DNA of 64,000 nucleotides from Thioalkalivibrio sp. K90mix. GTDB taxonomy: Bacteria; Pseudomonadota; Gammaproteobacteria; Ectothiorhodospirales; Ectothiorhodospiraceae. Location of the stretch: positions 985,501-1,049,500 of the forward strand of contig NC_013889.1 of the NCBI RefSeq assembly GCF_000025545.1, read 5' to 3'. A program made the position numbers and the translations under genes. Below are positions 36,716-45,171 of this stretch, piece after piece (positions within the stretch are counted from its first letter, which is position 1; every line of letters starts with the position of its first letter). The notes below the pieces were generated by a model, which was not told the DNA's origin, did not search any database, and worked only from the letters and a program-made list of their open reading frames with translations.

Positions 36716-37630
36716 TCACACGGCCCGGATCGCGGGCCGTTCCTGTTCCGGTGCGGATTCCGCGGGTTTCGCGGGATTCACGTGACGCGGCTTGTGACGC
36801 GGGTCCGCGCCCTGCGCGGCTTCCTGCTGGGCCTCCAGGGACATGTCCTTCGCGCGGTGCACGAGGAAGTCCACTAGGTGATTGCGGATCTTGTAGTAGT
36901 GCTCGTGCTGGTGGAGCGTGGCGCGTTCGCGGGGACGCGGGATGTCGACCTTCACCGACTCCGCGACCTTGGCGTGCGGGCCGTTGGTCATCAGCAGCAC
37001 GCGGTCGGCCAGCAGGATGGCCTCGTCGACGTCATGCGTGATCATGAATACCGTCTGGTGGGTCTCCTGCCAGATCTTCAGTAGCTCCTCCTGGATCACG
37101 CCGCGGGTCAGGGCATCCAGCGCCCCGAACGGCTCGTCCATCAGCAGCAGCTTCGGCTCGATCGCAAAGGCGCGTGCGATGCCGACGCGCTGGCGCATGC
37201 CGCCGGAGAGCTGTGATGGCTTGCGGTCCATCGCGTGATCCAGCCCGACCATCTTCAGATACTTCTCGGCATGGTCCAGACGCTTCTGCTTGCTCCAGTT
37301 GGGCCAGCGGGCGCGCACCGCGAACATCACGTTGTCACGCGCCGACAGCCAGGGCAGCAGGCTGTGGTTCTGGAAGATCACGCCCTGGTCCAGGCTCGGA
37401 CCCTTGATCTCCTTGTTGTCCATGATCACGTTGCCGTCGGTGGGCGAGGCCAGGCCGGCGAGCACGTTGAGGATGGTGGACTTGCCGCAGCCGGAGTGGC
37501 CGATCAGACAGACGAACTCGCCTTTCTGAATATCCAGATCCACCCCCTCGAAGACCGTCATCAGGTCGTCCGAGTCGGGCTGCGGAAAGCGTTGGCTCAG
37601 ATTCTCGATTTCGAGGAAGCCCTTGCTCAT
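36716..37630 (-). CDS. ABC transporter ATP-binding protein, nitrate/cyanate (NrtD/CynD) type
   Basis: 304 residues. Walker A GHSGCGKSTILN, Q-loop FQNHSLLPWLSARDNV, signature LSGGMRQRVGIARAF and Walker B LLLMDEPFGALDA are complete. The NHSLLPWL segment is typical of the NrtCD/SsuB/TauB group. A ~50-residue Ala/Pro/Glu-rich tail follows the core. It energises the permease encoded 31 bp upstream. Position between that permease and cynS supports cyanate as substrate, although nitrate, nitrite or bicarbonate importers of this family look alike. Confidence 0.93.
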   Translation of the reverse strand: MSKGFLEIENLSQRFPQPDSDDLMTVFEGVDLDIQKGEFVCLIGHSGCGKSTILNVLAGLASPTDGNVIMDNKEIKGPSLDQGVIFQNHSLLPWLSARDNVMFAVRARWPNWSKQKRLDHAEKYLKMVGLDHAMDRKPSQLSGGMRQRVGIARAFAIEPKLLLMDEPFGALDALTRGVIQEELLKIWQETHQTVFMITHDVDEAILLADRVLLMTNGPHAKVAESVKVDIPRPRERATLHQHEHYYKIRNHLVDFLVHRAKDMSLEAQQEAAQGADPRHKPRHVNPAKPAESAPEQERPAIRAV

Positions 37631-37660
37631 GGTTGTACTCCTGGTTGGGCTGCGCCGACG

Positions 37661-38506
37661 TCAGTCGGCGTAGCGCACGAGTTTGGTGGCCTGGGCGAGG
37701 CTGAGATCCAGCAGAAAACCGATGATGCCGATCATCACGATCGCGAAGATCACGCTGGCCAGGTCAAGGTTGTTCCACTGGTTCCAGATGTAGTAGCCAA
37801 TGCCGGTGCCGCCCACGAGCATCTCGGCGGCCACAATCACCAGCCAGGCGATGCCGATGGAGATGCGCATCCCGGTCAGGATGGTCGGGGCCGCGGCGGG
37901 CAGGATCACGGTGAACGCCGTGCGCACCTTGGACAGCTCGTGGGTCTTGGCCACGTTCAGCCAGTCATTGCGCACCGATGCGACGCCGTAGGCCGTGTTC
38001 ACCAGCATGGGCCAGATCGAACAGATGAAGATCACGAAGATCGCCGAGATGTTCGAGTCACGGATCACGAACAGGGCCAGCGGCATCCAGGCCAGAGGGG
38101 ATATGGGCTTGAGCACCTGGATGAACGGGTCAAAGGCCTTGTTCAGAAGGGGCGACATGCCGATCACGAAGCCGAACGGGATGGCGATCAGCGCGGCCAG
38201 GAAGAAGCCCAGCAGCACGCGATAGATCGAGTACCCCAGCTGGATGCCGATGCCCTTGTCGTTCGGGCCGGCATCGTAGAAGGGGTTGCTCAGCTCGGAA
38301 ACGGCGTGGCTGATCACCTCGGACGGTGCGGGGATGCCGCTGGAGCCGCGTTGCCCGCCGCCCCCGGTCAGCATTTCGTACTCGCTGAGTTCTTCCTCCT
38401 GGACCATCAGTACCTCCGGGGCGGTGGCCATCTGCCACACGCCCAGGAAGAACAGCAGGATCACAACCGAAAGAACCCCGGCGCGAAAGTTGAGATTGCT
38501 CAACAT
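37661..38506 (-). CDS. ABC transporter permease, nitrate/cyanate (NrtB/CynB) type
   Basis: 281 residues. An N-terminal transmembrane helix is followed by a ~50-residue periplasmic loop, then about five helices. The EAA-like cytoplasmic loop is NVAKTHELSKVRTAFTVILP, followed by GMRISIGIAWLVIVAAEM, characteristic of the NrtB family. It starts 3 bp after the binding-protein stop, so the two are tightly coupled. It forms the membrane channel of the first transporter of this block. Confidence 0.93.
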   Translation of the reverse strand: MLSNLNFRAGVLSVVILLFFLGVWQMATAPEVLMVQEEELSEYEMLTGGGGQRGSSGIPAPSEVISHAVSELSNPFYDAGPNDKGIGIQLGYSIYRVLLGFFLAALIAIPFGFVIGMSPLLNKAFDPFIQVLKPISPLAWMPLALFVIRDSNISAIFVIFICSIWPMLVNTAYGVASVRNDWLNVAKTHELSKVRTAFTVILPAAAPTILTGMRISIGIAWLVIVAAEMLVGGTGIGYYIWNQWNNLDLASVIFAIVMIGIIGFLLDLSLAQATKLVRYAD

Positions 38507-38509
38507 GGC

Positions 38510-39970
38510 TTAGCTCCTGCGGATTTCGAAGCTGTCGAGATAGCCTTCCGGGTCGGTGTAGTCGAACACCTTCCCCATGATCTCGAAGTTCTTGTAGGTG
38601 TCACTCGGCGGCTCGTAGCCGAGCTCGGTCATCACTTCGGCACACTCGCTGGCGAGGAAGACATCCTCGGCGAGCTGGTTGTAGTCGAAGTCGCGGCTGA
38701 CATAGCCCCAGCGCTTCATCTGCGTGAGGATCCAGGTCGCCATCGAATGCCAGGGGAACGGGTCGAAATCGATCCGGTGCGGGTCTTCCTTCACCTCGCC
38801 CAGGCCATCGGCGTAGCGTCCGGTCAGGACCTGCTCGACCACCGATTGCGGCTGATTGAGATAGGCACGGGGGGAGATGGCCTCGGCGATCTCGGCCCGG
38901 TTCTCGATGTCGGAGGAGTACTGCGTGGCCTCGATCAGCGAGCGGAACAACGCCCCGAAGGTGTTCGGGTGTTCCTCGGCCCAGGCGGCCGAACAGGCGA
39001 AGGCGCAGCAGGGGTGCCCGTCCCAGATCTCCTTGGTCAGCATGTGAATGAAGCCGATCTCGTCCCAGACCGCGCGCTGGTTGAACGGGTCGGGGGCCAG
39101 GTAGCCATCGATGTTCTCGGCGCGCAGGTTGGCCACCATCTCCGGCGGCGGGATCACGCGGATGCTGATGTCCTGATCCGGGTCCAGGCCGTGTTCCGCG
39201 ACCAGGTAGCGCAGCAGGAAGTTGTGCATCGAGTACTCGAACGGGACCGCAAAGCGGAAGCCCTTCCAGTCCTTGGGATCGCGCTTGTCCTTGTGCTTGT
39301 TGTGCAGGGTGATCGCCTGGCCGTTGATGTTCTCGATCGCCGGCATGATGAAGTGCTCGCGGCTGGACGAGCTGGTGCCCAGCGTCATCGACAGCGGCAT
39401 TGGCGAGAGCATGTGCGAGGCGTCGTATTCGCCCGAGAGGGACATGTCGCGCGCGACCGCCCAGCCCGCCGTGTTGATCACGTCGACATCCAGGCCATAG
39501 CGCTCGTAGAAGCCCATCGGGTGGGCCATGATGATCGGCGTGGCGCAGGTAATCGGCACGAAACCGATCCGCAGCTTGGTCTTCTCCAGCGGACCGCCGT
39601 CCTTGATCGCGGCCTTGACCTTGTCCAGCGGCATGACCGAACCCAGCGCCGCGGCCAGGGTGCCGCCACCCAGCATCTGCAGGAAACGCCGACGATTGAT
39701 CTCGTTGTGGCCGAACATGCCGCGCACTACCGCGCTCTCGACCGCGCGGTCGATCAGGGCCTCTTCGTCCAGCGTGTCCTGGGCCTTGTGCTCCGCATGG
39801 TGCGGCTCGGTCGTGGCGAATTCGCCGTTGTCCATTCGGCGTTCGAGGTTGGGGTCGGCCGTGTCGAAGCAGCTGCACTGACCTGGGCCGTGGTGGCCGT
39901 GGCGGCAAGCGCTGTCGTGGCGCAGGTCCGAATTGGCGTCAAACGGGTCGCTTAGGCTCTTGGTCGGCAT
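38510..39970 (-). CDS. NrtA/CmpA/CynA-type substrate-binding protein, Tat-exported
   Basis: 486 residues from ATG 39970 (AGGAGA site upstream). A ~90-residue leader carries a Cys/His patch (CRHGHHGPGQCSC) before a twin-arginine signal (NRRRFLQMLGGGTLAAALG, arginines ~93-95). The binding domain shows RIGFVPITCATPIIMAHPMG and DASHMLSPMPLSMTLG, both NrtA/CmpA hallmarks, and HPCCAFACSAAW with paired cysteines. It delivers a small anion, most likely cyanate given cynS at the operon end. Expression probably depends on sigma-54 (promoter 40035-40050). Confidence 0.92.
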   Translation of the reverse strand: MPTKSLSDPFDANSDLRHDSACRHGHHGPGQCSCFDTADPNLERRMDNGEFATTEPHHAEHKAQDTLDEEALIDRAVESAVVRGMFGHNEINRRRFLQMLGGGTLAAALGSVMPLDKVKAAIKDGGPLEKTKLRIGFVPITCATPIIMAHPMGFYERYGLDVDVINTAGWAVARDMSLSGEYDASHMLSPMPLSMTLGTSSSSREHFIMPAIENINGQAITLHNKHKDKRDPKDWKGFRFAVPFEYSMHNFLLRYLVAEHGLDPDQDISIRVIPPPEMVANLRAENIDGYLAPDPFNQRAVWDEIGFIHMLTKEIWDGHPCCAFACSAAWAEEHPNTFGALFRSLIEATQYSSDIENRAEIAEAISPRAYLNQPQSVVEQVLTGRYADGLGEVKEDPHRIDFDPFPWHSMATWILTQMKRWGYVSRDFDYNQLAEDVFLASECAEVMTELGYEPPSDTYKNFEIMGKVFDYTDPEGYLDSFEIRRS

Positions 39971-40034
39971 GGCGATGTTCTCCTGGGTGGACGGATTCAA
40001 AACGGGGCGGTTGCGCCGCCCATGCCCAAGGGGT

Positions 40035-40050
40035 TGCAGAAGCCATGCCA
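40035..40050 (-). promoter_or_regulatory. Sigma-54 promoter of the cyanate operon
   Basis: On the minus strand TGGCATGGCTTCTGCA has GG and GC at the required -24/-12 spacing (consensus TGGCACG-N4-TTGCA). It lies 65 bp before ATG 39970, with activator-type palindromes 40-90 bp further upstream. Confidence 0.8.
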
Positions 40051-40088
40051 AGAAGGGAAATGACGATTTGTGGGGAGGCGGCGGGGAG

Positions 40089-40138
40089 GTGTCTGGCGAC
40101 ACTTGGTCGACACTCTGGACAGAGTGGACAAAGTGTCC
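40089..40138. promoter_or_regulatory. Palindromic activator-binding region upstream of the cyanate operon
   Basis: Three perfect palindromes stand side by side: GTGTC-TGGC-GACAC (40089-40102), CACTCT-GGAC-AGAGTG (40111-40126) and GGACA-AAG-TGTCC (40126-40138). The 12-mer GACAAAGTGTCC recurs at 45182-45193 before the divergent second operons. Position upstream of a -24/-12 promoter and beside an enhancer-binding-protein gene suggests these are its binding sites. Confidence 0.7.
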
Positions 40139-40160
40139 CTATTAAACGGCTTGATCGCTT

Positions 40161-41801
40161 CTAAGTGACTTCTATGCCGAGTTTTTTCAGGCGGTAGCGT
40201 AGCTGGCGCGGGGTCAGCCCCAGGCCGAGTGCGGCCCGCGTCTTGTTGCCGCTGGATTCCTCGATGGCGCGCAGCAGACGCTCGGCCTCGGATGCATGGA
40301 CACGCTGGTAGGGACGCACCACGCTGGTGCGCTGTGCGTCATCGTTGGGCGCCAGGGGTGCGGGATTGACCGCTGGCGGGGCAGCCGCCTCGGCGGGGGT
40401 TCGAGTGGGCTCGTGGGGGCTGATGCGCGATTCCTCGTGCAGGATCTCGTCGATCAGTGCCGTCGTGATGCGGCCGTCGCTGGAGAGCAGAACGGCGCGT
40501 TCCAGCACGTTCTCCAGTTGACGGATGTTGCCCGGCCAGTCGAAGGCCTCAAGCCGTTCCAGCACGCGTTCGTCCAGCACCACGTTCCAGCCGTGCAGGT
40601 GGGTGAAACGGTCAAGGAAGTGTCGTGTCAGCAGTCGGATGTCGCTTGCCCGGTCGCGCAGTGCGGGTATGTGCAGCGGGATGACGTTCAGGCGGTAGAA
40701 CAGATCCAGCCGGAACTCGCCGGCGTTGACAGCGGCCTGCAGGTTCTTGTGAGTGGCGGCGACAATGCGTACATCCACCGGAATATCGCGGTTGCCGCCG
40801 ATCGGCTGGACCACGCGCTCCTGCAGCACGCGCAGGATCTTCGACTGCAGCGCCTCTGGCATGTCACCGATCTCGTCCAGGAACAGCGTGCCGCCATCCG
40901 CCAGGGCGATCTTCCCGGTCTTGGCACTGCTGGCTCCGGTGAACGCGCCTTTTTCATGACCGAACAGCTCCGACTCCAGCAGATCGGCCGGGATGGCCGC
41001 GCAGTTGAGCGAGATGAAGGGGCGGGCGTTGCGCTGGCTGATCCGGTGGATCATGCGCGCGACCTTTTCCTTCCCGGTCCCCGAATCCCCGGTGATCAGG
41101 ACCGTGGCCTGGGTATCCGCGATGCGGTGGACCTGCTTGAGTACATGCTTGAGCGCGGGGCTCTCGCCGAGAATGCCGTACTGCCCGCCTTGCGTATCCA
41201 GTGCGCTTTTCAGGTAACGGTTTTCCGATACCAGCTCGGCGGTGCGCTCGGCGATCAGCTGATTAATGCGCAGGACCTGGCCGATCATGCTGGCGATCAC
41301 GCGCAGGACGTTCAGGTCGTCCTGGAACTGTCGTGAGCGCCGGCGCAGGCGATGCACGCCGAGTACGCCGATCGCGTGTTCGTCCTGCACGATGGGTACG
41401 GCGATATAGGCGACCGTCTCCTGTGGCAGGGTGGCGCGGTCGATCGCACGCGCCAGGTACTCCGGTTCGTTGTCGATGTCCTGAATCAGCGCGATCTGGC
41501 CCGTCTTCATCACGCGCCCCGTGACCCCCTCGCCGAGGCTGTAGCGCCCGCGTTCACGCTCGGCGTCGGTGAGCCCGTAGGCATGACGGATACGCAGCTT
41601 TCCGGTGTCCGGGTCGGGCAGCAGTACGCGTCCCCGGTTCAGCCCCAGCAACTGCGACATCATCCCGAGGATGCGGTAGATCGCGGCGTCGGGATCGCCC
41701 GAGCGGCCCATCAGCTTGGCCACCTCCAGCAACAGGGTGATCTCCTGTTCGCGGGTGGCCAGGTCGGGTGCGGCCGGTTCGGAAAGCGAGTGCAGTGCCA
41801 T
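40161..41801 (-). CDS. NifA-like sigma-54-dependent transcriptional activator
   Basis: 546 residues from ATG 41801; a 15-residue longer frame exists. An N-terminal GAF domain (~20-175: EITLLLEVAKLMGRS to MIGQVLRINQLIAE) is joined to an AAA+ domain (~215-445) with Walker A TGDSGTGKEKVARM, the sigma-54 contact loop HEKGAFTGASS, Walker B GGTLFLDEIGDMP and WPGNIRQLENVLERAVLL. A Pro/Ala-rich linker leads to a Fis-type helix-turn-helix (TRAALGLGLTPRQLRYRLKK). There is no receiver domain, so the GAF domain probably senses a metabolite or regulator. It sits between the operons it likely controls. Confidence 0.93.
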   Translation of the reverse strand: MALHSLSEPAAPDLATREQEITLLLEVAKLMGRSGDPDAAIYRILGMMSQLLGLNRGRVLLPDPDTGKLRIRHAYGLTDAERERGRYSLGEGVTGRVMKTGQIALIQDIDNEPEYLARAIDRATLPQETVAYIAVPIVQDEHAIGVLGVHRLRRRSRQFQDDLNVLRVIASMIGQVLRINQLIAERTAELVSENRYLKSALDTQGGQYGILGESPALKHVLKQVHRIADTQATVLITGDSGTGKEKVARMIHRISQRNARPFISLNCAAIPADLLESELFGHEKGAFTGASSAKTGKIALADGGTLFLDEIGDMPEALQSKILRVLQERVVQPIGGNRDIPVDVRIVAATHKNLQAAVNAGEFRLDLFYRLNVIPLHIPALRDRASDIRLLTRHFLDRFTHLHGWNVVLDERVLERLEAFDWPGNIRQLENVLERAVLLSSDGRITTALIDEILHEESRISPHEPTRTPAEAAAPPAVNPAPLAPNDDAQRTSVVRPYQRVHASEAERLLRAIEESSGNKTRAALGLGLTPRQLRYRLKKLGIEVT

Positions 41802-41812
41802 GGTTGGGTATA

Positions 41813-41828
41813 TGCAGAAAGCCTGCCA
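41813..41828 (-). promoter_or_regulatory. Sigma-54-like element before the activator gene
   Basis: Minus-strand TGGCAGGCTTTCTGCA fits -24/-12 spacing, but the predicted start would fall at about 41802, next to the chosen ATG 41801. It implies a leaderless message, a downstream start (TTG within the following LLLE segment) or a chance match. It overlaps one arm of the inverted repeat 41821-41863. Confidence 0.4.
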
Positions 41829-41863
41829 GCCCGTATTTCCTGTCATAAGGCGGTCTGGCAGGC
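41821..41863. repeat. Inverted repeat in the activator promoter region
   Basis: GCCTGCCAG (41821-41829) and CTGGCAGGC (41855-41863) are perfect 9-bp arms with a 25-base spacer. On the plus strand a GATTTTG run follows. It could be an operator or a transcript hairpin. Confidence 0.5.
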
Positions 41864-41891
41864 GATTTTGTGGTCCGTTGTGGTGCCGTCT

Positions 41892-41933
41892 GCCTCGCCG
41901 CGGGGCGCGACTTGCACCACCGCGCGGCGAGGC
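41892..41933 (-). terminator. Hairpin after the second ABC transporter operon
   Basis: GCCTCGCCGCG (41892-41902) and CGCGGCGAGGC (41923-41933) form an 11-bp stem 10 bp after the permease stop. No T tract follows on the minus strand, so termination may be factor-dependent. Confidence 0.5.
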
Positions 41934-41943
41934 CTGCCGCCCG

Positions 41944-42783
41944 CTAGCTCTCGGCGTGGTAGCTGCTGCGCTTGATCAGACGCACGCAGATCGCGTCGAG
42001 CATGTAGCCGATGATGCCAATCACCAGCACGAAGGCCGCCAGCTTGTCGTACTCCAGCGTGTCGCGGGCATCGTTGATCGCATAGCCCAGCCCGGAGGTC
42101 ACGCCGAGGTACTCGGCCGGAACCAGCACGATCCAGGCCACACCCACTGCCAGGCGGATGCCGGCGAATACGTCCTGCGCGATCGCGGGCATCACGATGT
42201 AGCGCAGGGTGTGGATCGGATTGGCTCCGAGGTTGGAGCCCACCTTGAGCCACATCGGGTCGATGCGCTGGACGCCATGGGCAGTCGCATAGGTGATCGG
42301 CCAGATTGCGGCGATCGCGATCAGGAAGATGCTCGCCCCGTCCCAGGTGGCGAAGGCCAGCACGGCAATCGGCATCCAGGCCAGCGGCGAGATCATGCGC
42401 AGGAACTGGAACGGCACATGGGTGATCTGCTTCAGCGTCAGGAAGTAGCCGATCATCACACCCAGCGGTACCCCGATGGCGATGGCGTAGAACAGGCCCC
42501 AGCCCACGCGGTACAGGCTGGACTCGATCGGTTTCCAGACGTTGCCGGAGCTGACCAGGTCCCAGAACGCCGTGAGGGTCGGCCCGGGGGCGAAGCTGGC
42601 GAACGCCATCGTGTCCTCGTTATTGGCAATCAGCCAGCCGCCCCACCACCACAGGGCGAAGAGCCCGGCGATGCCCACCGCCGGGTACTGCACCCGGCGC
42701 CGGACCTGATCCGCCAGCCGCAGGAACGGGAGCATCCGTTCCAGGGCCGGGTTCAGCTCGTTCATCGTGGCTTCGCGGTTCAT
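41944..42783 (-). CDS. ABC transporter permease (NrtB/SsuC type), second system
   Basis: 279 residues, six hydrophobic segments. The EAA-like loop KVGSNLGANPIHTLRYIVMP is followed by GIRLAVGVAWIVLVPAEYLG. It is related to the permease at 37661-38506 but clearly diverged; the PAEYLG and GLGYAIND segments match NrtB-like permeases of unassigned substrate. Its start overlaps the binding-protein stop by 4 bp. It is the last gene of the leftward second transporter operon, before a hairpin. Confidence 0.92.
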   Translation of the reverse strand: MNREATMNELNPALERMLPFLRLADQVRRRVQYPAVGIAGLFALWWWGGWLIANNEDTMAFASFAPGPTLTAFWDLVSSGNVWKPIESSLYRVGWGLFYAIAIGVPLGVMIGYFLTLKQITHVPFQFLRMISPLAWMPIAVLAFATWDGASIFLIAIAAIWPITYATAHGVQRIDPMWLKVGSNLGANPIHTLRYIVMPAIAQDVFAGIRLAVGVAWIVLVPAEYLGVTSGLGYAINDARDTLEYDKLAAFVLVIGIIGYMLDAICVRLIKRSSYHAES

Positions 42784-44063
42784 AGCGCGATCACCTCCTC
42801 GCGCTCGAATGGCGAATCGAGGTTCACGCCGGGCGCGCCGTGCCAGGCGGTGTGCTTCTCCATCGCCTTCTTCACGAACTCGTAGTTCACCAGGTCGTCG
42901 GTCACGAAGTCGGGATCCAGGTCCTGAAGGAAGGTGGTGTCGCCACCGACCAGGGTCTCGTTCATCGCACTGACCAGATACTTGGTCGCGGACGGGTAGG
43001 GCCAGGGCGAGAAGTCGATGCGACCGTTGCCCCAGTCGGCGTTGCGGATCGCGCCGCTGTCGGTGTAGGTAGCGTCGTTGGTGTAGTTGGTCATGGCCCG
43101 TTCGACCACGCCGGCCGGCATTGGCAGGTAGCCCTTGCCGTCACGCGAGAGCAGGGTGGCGACCGCCTTCTTGTCCTCCTGGATGGTGCCCTGGGCGCGG
43201 ACCACGGCGTTCATGACCTTCTGCGTCCATTCCGGCTCGCGGTTGGTCAGGCGCTCGTTCATGCAAATTACGCAGCAGGGGTGGTTCTTCCAGATGTCGC
43301 CGGTAAAGCGCAGCAGATTGCCATGGGCCAGCATCTCGCCCGCCGCGTTGAAGGGCTCGGCCACGATAAAGGCATCGATAGAGCGCGCGGCCAGGGCCGG
43401 CGGCATGTCCGGCGGCGGCATCAGCATCAGGTTGACCTCGTGCGACTCCAGTGCCGCTCCCTGGTCACGGATCACCGGGGTCAGCCCGGCGTCGCGCAGG
43501 GCCATCTGCATCACCACGTTGTGCATCGAGTACCAGTAGGGCACGGCTACGCTCTTGCCGCCCAAGTCCGAGAAGTCCTTGACCTCCACATGGCGCCCGG
43601 TGACCACGGCCGATCCGTTGATATGGGCCCAGGACATGATCTTGACCGGGAAATCGTTCTGATAGCGCATCCACAGGGGGATGGGCTTCAACAGGTGCAC
43701 GAGATTGAAGCGGTTGGCGGCGAAGGATTCGATCAGCGGCGACCAGCCCCGGATCAACGTCGGATCGGCGACCTCCAGGCCTTCGTCCTCGAAATAGCCC
43801 TCGGAGTGGGCCACCAGCAGCGCGGCGGCATCGGTGATCGGGATGTAGCCGATTCGCACCACGCCGTCGAAGTCACGGGTGATCCCTTCGGGCTCTTCCA
43901 GGCCGTCCGGCTCGGCGCCGAACAATGATCCCGGCAGGGCGAGACCGGTGCCGGCCAGCCCGCCGACGGCGGCGGTGCGCAGGAAGTTGCGCCGCGAGAA
44001 GTTGGTCGACAGCAGCTGGTCGAGCTCGCGGTCGATGTCGTGGTGGTGGTCGCAGTTGCACAT
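42780..44063 (-). CDS. NrtA-like substrate-binding protein, Tat-exported, second system
   Basis: 427 residues. The N-terminus carries a short metal-binding-like patch (MCNCDHHH) before a twin-arginine signal (SRRNFLRTAAVGGLAGTGLA, arginines at ~24-25). The binding domain has RIGYIPITDAAALLVAHSEG and HLLKPIPLWMRY, parallel to the first binding protein but with a different pocket sequence. A paired-Cys motif recurs in NHPCCVICMNE. The ligand is unknown; candidates are a nitrile, thiocyanate, sulfonate or another small anion. It lies between the ATPase gene (60 bp) and the permease gene (4-bp overlap). Confidence 0.92.
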   Translation of the reverse strand: MCNCDHHHDIDRELDQLLSTNFSRRNFLRTAAVGGLAGTGLALPGSLFGAEPDGLEEPEGITRDFDGVVRIGYIPITDAAALLVAHSEGYFEDEGLEVADPTLIRGWSPLIESFAANRFNLVHLLKPIPLWMRYQNDFPVKIMSWAHINGSAVVTGRHVEVKDFSDLGGKSVAVPYWYSMHNVVMQMALRDAGLTPVIRDQGAALESHEVNLMLMPPPDMPPALAARSIDAFIVAEPFNAAGEMLAHGNLLRFTGDIWKNHPCCVICMNERLTNREPEWTQKVMNAVVRAQGTIQEDKKAVATLLSRDGKGYLPMPAGVVERAMTNYTNDATYTDSGAIRNADWGNGRIDFSPWPYPSATKYLVSAMNETLVGGDTTFLQDLDPDFVTDDLVNYEFVKKAMEKHTAWHGAPGVNLDSPFEREEVIAL

Positions 44064-44123
44064 GACGGTGGTTCCTTTTTTTCGCGGTGACGGTGACGAC
44101 GGGTAACGGTTGGTTGCGGCTTC

Positions 44124-44954
44124 TCAGGCCGCGCGGATCCGCGCCTGACGACGACTGGACTCGCTTTCGGGTTCTGCTTCGGCGCGGGGTTGCACCCCGG
44201 AGCCGCCCGGGTGGCGGGTGGCACCAAAGAACTCCATGAGCTCGCTCTTGAGATCGACGAAGCGGTGGCTGGCGCGATCACGGGGGTAGGGGAGTTCCAC
44301 CTTCAGCTCAGCGGTGATCGTGCCGGGGTTGGAGCCCATCACCAGCACGCGGTCGGCCATGGCGACGGCCTCGTCGATGTCGTGGGTCACGAACACCACG
44401 GAGATGCCACGTTCGCGTGCCAGGCGGGTGACTTCGTCCTGCAGGGCGACACGGGTAAAGGCGTCCAGCGCGGAGAACGGCTCGTCCAGCAACAGCAGTT
44501 CCGGGTCCGTCGCCAGACTGCGGGCCAGGGCGACGCGCTGCTGCTGGCCGCCCGAGAGCGACTGCACGTTCACCTCGGCCTTGTCCGCCAGGCCCACCGT
44601 GTCCAGGAGCTGATCGATGCGGTCCTTCAGACCCTTGCGGCGACCCTGGAAGATCAGCCCCAGGGAGGCGTTCTTGCGCACGGTCATCCAGGGGTACAGC
44701 GAGGGCTTCTGGAACATCATGTTCCAGCGCGGGCTGGGTTTGATGACCTGCTGGCCGTTGATGCGCACGCAGCCGTCGCTGGGCAGCAGCAGCCCGGCGA
44801 GCATGTGCAGCAGGGTGGATTTGCCGCATCCGCTCTGGCCGATCAGCGCGACCGTTTCGCCCGGTGCGACGGTGACCTCGATGTCCTTCAGGGTCGGCTG
44901 CTCCTGACCCGGATAGTGATGGGTGATGTAGTCGATGGAGATGGCGGCGCCCAT
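44124..44954 (-). CDS. ABC transporter ATP-binding protein, second system
   Basis: 276 residues. Walker A IGQSGCGKSTLLHM, Q-loop FQKPSLYPWMTVRKNA, signature [15 protein letters not shown] and Walker B LLLLDEPFSALDA are complete, with a D-loop and a late VFVTHDIDEAVAMADR. It groups with the NrtD/SsuB/TauB ATPases. It is first in the leftward operon, the reverse of the gene order in the cyanate operon. A sigma-54-like promoter at 45019-45034 precedes it by 65 bp. Confidence 0.92.
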   Translation of the reverse strand: MGAAISIDYITHHYPGQEQPTLKDIEVTVAPGETVALIGQSGCGKSTLLHMLAGLLLPSDGCVRINGQQVIKPSPRWNMMFQKPSLYPWMTVRKNASLGLIFQGRRKGLKDRIDQLLDTVGLADKAEVNVQSLSGGQQQRVALARSLATDPELLLLDEPFSALDAFTRVALQDEVTRLARERGISVVFVTHDIDEAVAMADRVLVMGSNPGTITAELKVELPYPRDRASHRFVDLKSELMEFFGATRHPGGSGVQPRAEAEPESESSRRQARIRAA

Positions 44955-45018
44955 GGCATGTCCCTCGTTAGCCTGCGTTCATGCGCCGCCCGGTGGACGG
45001 CGCGTTCACAGGGGTCCT

Positions 45019-45034
45019 TACAAGGCGCGTGCCA
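45019..45034 (-). promoter_or_regulatory. Sigma-54-like promoter of the second transporter operon
   Basis: Minus-strand TGGCACGCGCCTTGTA has a perfect -24 element (TGGCACG) and correct spacing, with GT instead of GC at -12. It lies 65 bp before ATG 44954. Confidence 0.65.
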
Positions 45035-45171
45035 AACCTCGCGATGTGATTCCCCGAGGGTTCCCGGTCCCCCCGATAAATGGCGACGTGGAGCCGTTCC
45101 GCAGGTCTTGAATCGCGGCGGGGCTGGGATCTCTGTTGGTGTCGAGCAGCCTTGGGCGTCCGGCACGTCGC

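Noticed and set aside
37235..39955. A 906-codon open frame on the plus strand
   Set aside because: It runs antisense to the permease, binding-protein and ATPase genes, which have clear domains; the protein is His/Asp/Arg-rich low-complexity, as expected for a GC-rich shadow frame.
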